Shown here one piece after another: positions 1-5,170 of a DNA stretch of 7,013 nt; position 1 is the stretch's first letter; every line of letters starts with the position of its first letter. The stretch lies in the NCBI GenBank assembly GCA_900542615.1, contig UQOG01000101.1:1-7013 (forward strand). Direction: 5' to 3'. The notes under the pieces are model-generated. The model searched no databases and was not told the DNA's origin. It was given only the letters and a program-made list of their open reading frames with translations. This DNA comes from an uncultured Eubacteriales bacterium. GTDB taxonomy: Bacteria > Bacillota > Clostridia > Christensenellales > CAG-138. The position numbers were made by a program, and so were the translations under genes.

Positions 1-257
1 ACACCGTCCATGGCAGTACCATGGTATCCAACTCCGAGTGCGTGGTCATGCTCAACCAGTCCATGCGGGACGCGGAAAAGCTCATCCATCTGTTCCATAT
101 CTCCGAAGACCAGGCACGCTACATCACCAATGCCCAGGCAGGCAGCGGGCTGTTGCAGTACGCCGGGACTCTAATCCCCTTTGTGAACCGCTTCAAGAAG
201 GACACGGAATTGTATCGGCTGATTACCACGAAACCTGGTGAGGTGCAAAAGATATGA
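1..257 (+). CDS. VirB4-like conjugative transfer ATPase, C-terminal end (partial)
   Basis: Only the last 84 or so residues are present. The frame is open to the left edge (first full codon at 3) and stops with TGA at 255-257. The visible part resembles the C-terminus of the VirB4/TraE-type ATPases that power type IV secretion in Firmicutes integrative conjugative elements: an NSECVVMLNQS block, a YITNAQAGSGLL block, a PFVNRF segment and the terminal LYRLITTKPGE. The Walker motifs would lie upstream, outside the window. The C-terminus looks complete, not torn. In such elements further transfer genes, often a cell-wall peptidase, usually follow on the same strand; none is seen here, and the next real gene is convergent. 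The ATG at 21 lies inside the conserved region and is not the true start. The family assignment is by motif recall and is fairly sure. Confidence 0.85.
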   Translation, partial: TVHGSTMVSNSECVVMLNQSMRDAEKLIHLFHISEDQARYITNAQAGSGLLQYAGTLIPFVNRFKKDTELYRLITTKPGEVQKI

Positions 258-268
258 AAAATGAATTG

Positions 269-309
269 CTAAGCCCCATAGGTACACAATGTGAACCTAT
301 GGGGCTTAG
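269..309. repeat. Perfect 15-bp inverted repeat (hairpin)
   Basis: The arms CTAAGCCCCATAGGT (269-283) and ACCTATGGGGCTTAG (295-309) are exact reverse complements around an 11-nt loop. The loop can add three more pairs (CAC 285-287 with GTG 291-293) after one A-A mismatch. It begins 11 nt after the VirB4-like stop codon, between two convergent genes. No T-run follows on the plus strand. On the minus strand a short T-tract (TTTTT) comes about 8 nt after the stem, too far for a textbook terminator. It may still act as a transcription stop or mRNA-end stabiliser for either side, or be a protein-binding palindrome at the element edge. Confidence 0.8.
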
Positions 310-334
310 ACTGTGTATGGAGGCGTGAGCGGCT

Positions 335-490
335 ATGAAGGTAATATTCCTCTATTGCATGGGGTGTGACATCGAATACCAGAAGCTGACCGCTGGAGTT
401 CAATTTGATCTCCCACATCTGGAATCTGGTGGGGGCGCTTCATTCTTTTTCCCATATATTTTTGTGCCTGTCCGCCTTCTCCCTCCCTGA
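335..490 (+). CDS. Possible small ORF of unknown function (51 aa)
   Basis: An ATG at 335 opens a 51-codon frame ending in TGA at 488-490. A GGAGG at 319-323 lies 11 nt upstream, a little far for a ribosome binding site. The peptide begins MKVIFLYCMGCDIEY, has two Cys in its first 11 residues and a hydrophobic, Phe-rich end. I recognise no family. It lies in the junction between the conjugation gene and the molybdenum cluster, and could be a truncated element gene or chance. The minus strand of the same stretch holds only shorter frames (about 19 and 34 codons). Coding status is doubtful. Confidence 0.2.
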   Translation: MKVIFLYCMGCDIEYQKLTAGVQFDLPHLESGGGASFFFPYIFVPVRLLPP

Positions 491-508
491 CGGCTCCATG
501 GCCCCGAT

Positions 509-1399
509 TTACAACTCTTCCTCTGTCACGCAGCCGGTTTTCAGAGCGGACACCAGAGATTCCAGCGCGGCAATCACATGGGGACGAATGTCTCCGCCCA
601 CCAGCACCAGCATCAGATCGTCCCCTACCTGCAGCTCGCCCCGGTTCAGCCAGACCCGGACATGGTAGATGCCCGGCAGGCAGCGGGCCGCATCAACCGC
701 TTCCTGCACCTTCTTCGCATCATAGGAGAAGCGCATCCCAGACACCTGCCTGGAGATACCGCTAGCCCCACGGACCTGGGCCCGGGCTGTCTCCCGCACT
801 ACGCCGTTGTGGAGCAGATACATGCCAATCTTGCCCGCCTGCTCCAGCGCTTTTGCCTCTCTGAGCCAGGTATCAACAGAAGGCGGTGTCGCCCCGGATG
901 CAGGTGCGGTGCAGTCCACCGAGCTCTGGGAGCAGAGCATATCCAGCCCATGGCCAATGGCCCCCAGCACGGCGCCGAGATTCTCCCTGGACGCCTTCTC
1001 GCTGCCGGGTAAATTTACGATCAGCGTGTTTCCACGAATACCCGCCACCGCCCGGGATAGGCAGCCTCTTTGGGTAATGCGCATACTCTCCGCCCGCATG
1101 GCCTCCGGAATGCCCGGCACGGCCCTCTGGATGACCGAGAGCGTAGCTTCCGGCGTCACATCCCGGGGCAAGAATCCGGTTCCGCCTGTGGTCAGCACCA
1201 GGGAGACCTGTTTCTCATCGGCACAGCGGATCAGCTCCTCCTGGATCTGTGCCGCCTCATCGGGCAGGGCAGCAGTATGTACCACCCGATATCCCGCCCC
1301 CTCCAATATGCGCACCAAGGACGGCCCGCTGGTATCCACCTGCTCGCCCCAGGCAACCTTATCGCTGATGGTCAGTACGGCGGCGCTGTAATCTCGCAT
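509..1399 (-). CDS. mogA: MogA/MoaB-type molybdopterin adenylyltransferase fused to a MoaE-like domain
   Basis: A 296-residue, two-domain protein. Residues 1-160 are a MogA/MoaB domain, the fold that activates molybdopterin with ATP (MPT-AMP) before molybdate or tungstate insertion. Visible signatures are the N-terminal VLTISDK, TTGGTG (70-75) followed by PRDVTPEAT (78-86), and LPGSEKASRENL (130-141). A short linker (about 161-175) leads to residues 176-296, which resemble MoaE, the large subunit of molybdopterin synthase: GMYLLHNGVVR (192-202), then NRGELQVGDD and LVGGDIRPHV near the end. By eye against E. coli MoaE, Lys287 matches catalytic K119, but the K126 position is Glu and the His of the HR pair is Ile, so synthase activity is uncertain. 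No separate MoaD is in the window. The ATG at 1399 has AAGGAAGGG about 8 nt upstream. It is the last gene of the minus-strand cluster, just after the broken moaC. Cytoplasmic. The first domain is sure, the second likely. Confidence 0.88.
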   Translation of the reverse strand: MRDYSAAVLTISDKVAWGEQVDTSGPSLVRILEGAGYRVVHTAALPDEAAQIQEELIRCADEKQVSLVLTTGGTGFLPRDVTPEATLSVIQRAVPGIPEAMRAESMRITQRGCLSRAVAGIRGNTLIVNLPGSEKASRENLGAVLGAIGHGLDMLCSQSSVDCTAPASGATPPSVDTWLREAKALEQAGKIGMYLLHNGVVRETARAQVRGASGISRQVSGMRFSYDAKKVQEAVDAARCLPGIYHVRVWLNRGELQVGDDLMLVLVGGDIRPHVIAALESLVSALKTGCVTEEEL

Positions 1400-1409
1400 T
1401 TCTAATCCC

Positions 1410-1681
1410 TTCCTTCGCTCTATAATCCCCTGGCTCCCCGCCGCTCTTTTCCAACAGGCGGATGTTGTCGATCACCATATCTTTTTATACTGCTTTCCAT
1501 ATATCCTATGCCGTCAACGTTGCCACCGAGACGGCGGTGCGCGCCTCCATTTCCACGCCGGCCGGCCCGGTATGCAGGGCTGTGGCTGTGATCTTCACTG
1601 CCAGCTGATCCTCGTGGAAGGAGAAGGCGCGCCACTGCCATCAAAATGGGTGAAATCCGCTATGGGTTTCCCCCGTCTCAT
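1410..1681 (-). pseudogene. moaC: moaC pseudogene (cyclic pyranopterin monophosphate synthase remnant)
   Basis: Two pieces of MoaC are readable in different frames. From ATG 1681 the frame gives an 11-residue lead-in, then THFDGSGA (1651-1628), the MoaC N-terminus. At about 1626-1633, a GGCGCGCC palindrome, the match jumps to a new frame and to the C-terminal third of MoaC: FSFHEDQLAVKI, GVEMEARTAVSVATLT, then D-IWKAV, KDMVIDNIRLLEKSGG and GDY. Against E. coli MoaC about 70 residues are missing, including the KGDV lysine and PLCHP motifs. Two in-frame stops interrupt the C-terminal piece: TAG at 1508-1506, where the family has Tyr (LT-x-YD), and TAA at 1487-1485, between KAV and KDM. No functional MoaC can be made. 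MoaC with MoaA makes the first pterin intermediate of the cofactor. The remnant sits 34 bp after mobB and abuts mogA, so it was probably once a working operon member. The 3' end is approximate. Confidence 0.88.
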
Positions 1682-1715
1682 TCCTATCCCGCCACACCTT
1701 GCTACAGCGCAGCGG

Positions 1716-2288
1716 TCACTGCTGCGCCTGCGCCGTATTTGCCGGATGCTCCAGGATGCCATCCGCAAAGCGGGTAAACATATCCTTCCGCTCCGCCAAA
1801 AATCCCGCCAGGGCCTCTGTATCCCCAAATGCAAATACCGGAACCGGCAGCGACAGCTCCTCCAGATCCGATACAACGGCGATAAACCGCTCCACAGGCG
1901 CGGTGAAATGGTTTCCCGAGGCAGCCCTGCAGACGCCGATCTGGGTCAGCGGTTCGTTTTTGTGCCCCTCCACCAGGATCAAATCCACATCCCGGATCCG
2001 CTCCAGCACCTCTGCCAGCTGCAGAGCCCGCCGCTCAACCAGGGCGGTCTGCTCCGGGGAGCTAATGACGGACACCTCCGCCCCCGCCTGGGAAAACTGC
2101 CAGGAATCCTTCCCTGGGTGGCTCATGTCAAAGCTGTGGGCGGCGTGTTTGACCACCGCCACCCGCAGCCCACGCCGGCGCAGGTGGGGAATCAGCGCCG
2201 CAATCACCGTGGTCTTCCCGGAGCCAGAATATCCGGCAAACGCAACCACAGGAATACCCCGGACGCCGCTTCTCTCCGCTGCTCCCAT
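1716..2288 (-). CDS. mobB: Molybdopterin-guanine dinucleotide biosynthesis protein MobB
   Basis: A 190-residue P-loop protein of the MobB family: a GTP-binding partner that assists MobA-type enzymes in adding a nucleotide to molybdopterin, in the cytosol. Visible motifs are the Walker A loop GYSGSGKTT (19-27), VVKHAAHSFD then GKDS (45-62), an AGAE step (68-71), and LILVEGHKNEP (103-113), which holds the family's VEG signature. Length fits single-domain MobB (about 160-190). The ATG at 2288 has a strong GGAGG 5 nt upstream, which fixes the start. It lies 118 bp after tupC and 34 bp before the moaC remnant on the same strand, so it is probably co-transcribed with the transporter. No MobA is in the window. 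Confident. Confidence 0.93.
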   Translation of the reverse strand: MGAAERSGVRGIPVVAFAGYSGSGKTTVIAALIPHLRRRGLRVAVVKHAAHSFDMSHPGKDSWQFSQAGAEVSVISSPEQTALVERRALQLAEVLERIRDVDLILVEGHKNEPLTQIGVCRAASGNHFTAPVERFIAVVSDLEELSLPVPVFAFGDTEALAGFLAERKDMFTRFADGILEHPANTAQAQQ

Positions 2289-2406
2289 CTTATCCTCCGA
2301 TTTGGTTCATGTTCCGTTCCGCGGCCCGGGCCCGCCTGGGTTCTATGTCTTTTCTGTTTTTCTGAAGCGCCTCTGGCCGCTCTCCCGTTCTCTTTCAGGC
2401 CGCCGC

Positions 2407-3057
2407 TCAGAGGGCATAAAAATCCAGGAAGGCCCGGGTATCTGCGCAGCGGGGGTGGGAGAGCACCTGCCCGGCCTCTCCCTGCTCTGCCAGGCGCCCA
2501 TCCTTGAGGAAGAGGAGCTGGCCGGCGATCCGCCGGGCCTGGGTCAGAGAATGGGTTACAAGGAGTACGGTACAGCCCGTCCTGGCCTGATATTGCAGCA
2601 GTAGCTCCTCACTCAGAAGCGTGGCTGCCACATCCATAGCAGCAGTGGGCTCATCTAAAATGAGAAAAGGATAGTCCTCCATCAGGAGCCGGGCCATGGC
2701 CAGCCGGGCGGTTTCCCCGCCGGAAAGGCCCTTGGCGCTCTGCCGGGCAAGCCCCTCCAGGCCGAAGGCCTGAAGCTGCTCCATGGCCCGGTCCCGCCCG
2801 GCCCCGGTGAGCTGCAGATTACGCAGCACGCTCATCCGGAAGGGATAGGACCGCTGGGGCATATACCCTACCCGGCCTGCCCAGGGCACTCCGCCGCCAT
2901 CCGGTTTTAAAACGCCAGCCAATATCCTTGCCAGGGTGGACTTGCCGCTGCCATTGCTGCCAATGACGGCGTGGATGACGCCCTCTTCCAGCTCCAAGGC
3001 GGGTATATCCAGCACCCTGCGGCTGCCGTAGGTCTTGGTGATGGAGGGGAATTTCAT
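2407..3057 (-). CDS. tupC: Tungstate ABC transporter ATP-binding protein (TupC-like)
   Basis: The cytoplasmic ATPase that drives oxyanion uptake through the neighbouring permease. From ATG 3057 it has 216 residues with the full ABC motif set: Walker A GSNGSGKST (33-41), Q-loop Q68 in MPQR, signature LSGGE (111-115), Walker B FLILDEPTA (131-139) and H-loop His169 in VTHS. It ends soon after the ABC core; there is no C-terminal TOBE/mop regulatory domain of the ModC kind, which favours the short TupC type. Start choice: ATG 3057 overlaps the permease stop as ATGA, a translational-coupling arrangement. A TTG at 3072 is also in frame but has no clear ribosome binding site. The specific substrate is inferred from tupA and tupB; the ATPase alone would not show it. 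Confidence 0.9.
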   Translation of the reverse strand: MKFPSITKTYGSRRVLDIPALELEEGVIHAVIGSNGSGKSTLARILAGVLKPDGGGVPWAGRVGYMPQRSYPFRMSVLRNLQLTGAGRDRAMEQLQAFGLEGLARQSAKGLSGGETARLAMARLLMEDYPFLILDEPTAAMDVAATLLSEELLLQYQARTGCTVLLVTHSLTQARRIAGQLLFLKDGRLAEQGEAGQVLSHPRCADTRAFLDFYAL

Positions 3058-3740
3058 CGCTCCAGCCCCCAATGCAGCAGGGCCACCCCGGCATTGAGCA
3101 GCAGGGAAATGAGCAGCAGGATGATCCCCAGGGCCAAGGCTGTGGTGAAGTCGCCCATATTGGTGTAATTCATGATGGCGGTGGTCATCACATTGGTTTT
3201 GTAGGCGATAGCGCCCCCCACCATGGATACGGCGCCTACCTCGGCAAATGCCCGGCCCAGGCCCAGCAGATAGGCGCTCACAAGCTGATATTGGCTCTCA
3301 TTCACCATCAGCAGCAGGATTTTGCCCCGGCTCAGGCCCATTCCAAGGGCGGTCTCCCGGATGTCGGGGGCAAGGGTGGATACATGGGCCTCCAGGCTCC
3401 CCGTGATTAGGGGAACGAGAAGGATCACCTGGGCAATGACCATGCCCGTTACCGTGTACAGCAGCCGCAGATGGCGCAGCGGGCCCACCCCGGAAAACAG
3501 CATATAGCATACCAAACCTACCACCACCGGGGGAAGGCCCATCAGCGTCCGGTTGACCACTACCAGGAGGCGCTTGCCCCGGCCGACATAGCTCCCCAGC
3601 AGCACCCCCAGGGGGGCGCCCAGCATCAGGGCGAGCACCGAACTGGCCAGGACCATGCGCAGGGTGGTGACCAGGATAATCCCCACCTGCCGGTCACCGG
3701 AGGCGATCAGGGTAAGAGCTTGGATCAAGGCAGTCTTCAT
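3054..3740 (-). CDS. tupB: Tungstate ABC transporter permease (TupB-like)
   Basis: Integral-membrane subunit of the oxyanion importer, 228 residues from ATG 3740 with GGAGA 8 nt upstream. An in-frame TTG at 3800 would add 20 residues but lies inside the terminator hairpin and is not preferred. Several hydrophobic membrane segments are visible: around residues 20-45, 55-80 (GLPPVVVGL), 92-112, and a C-terminal one near LGIILLLISLLLNAGVALL. The cytoplasmic loop RETALGMGLSRGKILLLMV matches the EAA-type contact loop for the ATPase. The block RAFAEVGAVSMVGGAI followed by VMTTAI is typical of TupB/WtpB permeases. It overlaps tupC by 4 nt (ATGA). A terminator-like hairpin separates it from tupA, so it is probably made at a lower level than the binding protein. 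Confidence 0.92.
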   Translation of the reverse strand: MKTALIQALTLIASGDRQVGIILVTTLRMVLASSVLALMLGAPLGVLLGSYVGRGKRLLVVVNRTLMGLPPVVVGLVCYMLFSGVGPLRHLRLLYTVTGMVIAQVILLVPLITGSLEAHVSTLAPDIRETALGMGLSRGKILLLMVNESQYQLVSAYLLGLGRAFAEVGAVSMVGGAIAYKTNVMTTAIMNYTNMGDFTTALALGIILLLISLLLNAGVALLHWGLER

Positions 3741-3776
3741 GCAGGTTCTCTCCCTCTCGCATCCTATTTGATTCAG

Positions 3777-3805
3777 AAAAGGGGGCTTGCCCCAGAGCAA
3801 GCCCC
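3777..3805 (-). terminator. Intercistronic hairpin terminator between tupA and tupB
   Basis: Read on the minus strand, GGGGCTTGC (3805-3797) and GCAAGCCCC (3790-3782) form a perfect 9-bp GC-rich stem around a 6-nt loop, followed by one C and TTTT (3780-3777). It begins 27 nt after the tupA stop codon and ends 36 nt before the tupB start. The T-tract is short, so read-through is expected. This fits partial termination giving more binding protein than transporter. It lies inside the transport operon, not at its end. Confidence 0.7.
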
Positions 3806-3832
3806 ATCCGTGGCGGCTGGAGCTGAAGGCTT

Positions 3833-4903
3833 TTACTCCATGGCGCCGTTATTGGCCTGGAAGGTGAGGAAGGTCGCCTTATCCGAGAGGATGTATGCCC
3901 CCAGCTCCTCCGCCATGGTCAGGCAGACGCCCATGCCCGCATTGGAGTAGGTATACCAGTCGCTATAAGCCTCTACAGAGGCCGCATCCACGGTGATGCC
4001 CAGATCCTCTGGCCACAGGGATATCTCCTTTGTATGGGTGCCGGACTGATCGCCCCGGGAAACGAAGGGGTACTTTCCCTCTGCGATGGCGGCGAAGGCA
4101 TCCCGGACGCTGGCAGCGTCCTTTGCCCCGGCGGGATCGCTGGAGGGGCCGCACAGGACGAAGTAGTTGTACATGAAGGTCAGTCGCTCGCTCTCAAAGC
4201 CGGGCAGTACATAGGAATAGCCGCCGGCAATAAACTCCTCCTCCTGGCTCTTGGAGTGGACCAGGAGCAGGTCGGCATTGCCGCTTTCTGCATTGGCGAT
4301 GGCTCTGCCGGTGCCTGCAGAGGTGACCTCTACCGTATAGCCGTAGGCCTCCTCAAATAGGGGCAGCAAGTAGGCCAGCAGGCCGGAGTCGTTTACAGAG
4401 GTGGTAGTGGACATGCGGATCACCCGGGTCTCATCGGTGGCCGCAGGGACCTCGGCGGTGGAGGCCGGGCCATCCTCGATCAGGTAGAAAAGGTATTCTC
4501 CGTAATCCGCATAGCCATAGTCCGCAATGGCAGCCTTGCCCTCCTCGGAAAGCATCCAGTTGATGAGGGCCGCGGCCCCTTCGGTATTGACGTACACATC
4601 GGATACCGGGTTGCCATCCGCGTCCACAAAGGGCGCATCAGGATTGACGGCCAGCAGGGAGTAGTTGTTGATCATGTCGTCATCGGCCTCGTACAGGATC
4701 GTCAGATCCACGCCCTCCGCCTGGGGCTCCTGGGTCTCGGGCGCCGCGCTCTCAGGCGCCGCATCTATGGGCGCCTGGCTTTCTGGCGCTTCGGTGGCAG
4801 GCGCCTGGCTTTCGGGGGCTGTGGAAGCCGATTGCTGGGAGCACCCGGAAAAAAGCGCCGCCAGCATGAGCAGGGACAGGAGGAATGCAATCGTCTTTTT
4901 CAA
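3833..4903 (-). CDS. tupA: Tungstate-binding lipoprotein TupA, apparently circularly permuted
   Basis: A 356-residue extracellular solute-binding protein that would capture tungstate (or molybdate) for TupBC. Residues 1-21 are a lipoprotein signal peptide with lipobox LFSGC (Cys21). Residues 22-64 are an Ala/Pro/Glu/Ser linker with 10-residue repeats. From about 160 the usual TupA body runs in order: RMSTTTSVNDSGLL (163-176, TTTS oxyanion motif), SAGTGRAIA, GNADLLLVHS (208-217), SRGDQSGTHTKE (282-293), NAGMGVCLTMAE and SDKATFLTF (340-348). It stops at residue 356, where family members normally continue into a segment of the type L-x-ILVEGD...N-x-Y...VNP...EGA...W-SPEG...YG-x-LF. That missing segment lies instead at residues 65-146 (DLTILYEADDD, NNYSLLAVNPDAP, NTEGAAALINWMLSEEGK, YGEYLF), joined to the body by a linker (147-159). 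The start is TTG 4903: an in-frame TGA lies four codons upstream and AGGTG sits 10 nt before it. Family assignment is sure; the permutation is inferred from alignment by eye. Confidence 0.93.
   Translation of the reverse strand: MKKTIAFLLSLLMLAALFSGCSQQSASTAPESQAPATEAPESQAPIDAAPESAAPETQEPQAEGVDLTILYEADDDMINNYSLLAVNPDAPFVDADGNPVSDVYVNTEGAAALINWMLSEEGKAAIADYGYADYGEYLFYLIEDGPASTAEVPAATDETRVIRMSTTTSVNDSGLLAYLLPLFEEAYGYTVEVTSAGTGRAIANAESGNADLLLVHSKSQEEEFIAGGYSYVLPGFESERLTFMYNYFVLCGPSSDPAGAKDAASVRDAFAAIAEGKYPFVSRGDQSGTHTKEISLWPEDLGITVDAASVEAYSDWYTYSNAGMGVCLTMAEELGAYILSDKATFLTFQANNGAME
4730..4819 (-). repeat. Three tandem 30-bp repeats in the tupA linker
   Basis: Codons 29-58 of tupA encode three imperfect 10-residue units, each beginning APES: APESQAPATE, APESQAPIDA and APESAAPETQ. 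At DNA level GGCGCCTGGCTTTC occurs on the plus strand at 4770-4783 and again at 4800-4813, exactly 30 bp apart. The units make a flexible, acidic, Pro-rich tether between the lipidated Cys and the folded domain. Copy number may vary between strains by slippage. Confidence 0.75.
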
Positions 4904-5170
4904 TTTGATCCATCACCTTTCGTATTATTCTCTCTGATAGACGGGCCTGGAAGCTGCGCTCGGAAGGCTGTTGCAGATAAGGCGCGCAGACGGGGCCCCC
5001 GCAGCTATTTCGAGGGGAGCCCAGCCCCGCCATCCGCAGCAGCGCCTTCCACCCGCGCCGCTTCCAAAGGGCTCGTCCACCATTTGGAAGGATAGGCGCA
5101 TCCGCCGCCTTGCCAGGACCGGTCAGCCAGAGGATTTTGTTTGTGTGCTACCTGGAACGGTTCTATTTTG
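4904..5170 (-). promoter_or_regulatory. tupA upstream leader with alternative hairpins (possible attenuator or riboswitch)
   Basis: 267 bp without a credible gene separate the FAD oxidoreductase from tupA. Plus-strand coordinates: CTTCCAAA (5061-5068) pairs with TTTGGAAG (5083-5090) as an 8-bp stem. The same right arm, as TGGAAGG (5085-5091), can instead pair with CCTTCCA (5045-5051), and GGCGC (5095-5099) with GCGCC (5042-5046). The stems compete, as in attenuators and riboswitches. Further GC-rich palindromes (GGGGCCCC near 4993-5000) lie closer to tupA. Molybdenum/tungsten cofactor riboswitches are known before such transporter genes, but I cannot match that consensus by eye. A TTGACA at 5174-5169 has no good -10 partner. 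The promoter is not located. Confidence 0.3.

Noticed and set aside
1420..1644. Open frame of 74 codons on the minus strand between mogA and mobB
   Set aside because: It is an out-of-frame reading of the moaC remnant; its Arg-rich product has no family features, while the neighbouring frame shows clear MoaC residues.
2318..2335. GC-rich palindrome (GGCCCGGGCC core) between tupC and mobB as a terminator
   Set aside because: The match is imperfect and no T-run follows on the minus strand; it is more likely chance in GC-rich sequence.
1572..2604. Long plus-strand open frames (about 300 codons) opposite mobB and tupC
   Set aside because: Antisense shadows in GC-rich DNA: the minus-strand frames carry full MobB and ABC ATPase motifs, and the plus-strand products are Arg/Pro/Ser-rich with no domain signs.
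3058..3072. TTG at 3072 as the tupC start
   Set aside because: No ribosome binding site precedes it; ATG 3057 forms an ATGA overlap with the tupB stop.
3741..3800. TTG at 3800 as the tupB start (20 extra residues)
   Set aside because: It falls inside the terminator hairpin and lacks a ribosome binding site, while ATG 3740 has GGAGA at a good distance.
4920..4935. TAATAC just upstream of tupA as a -10 box
   Set aside because: It lies too near the start codon to leave room for the ribosome binding site, and no -35 match is found at a proper distance.
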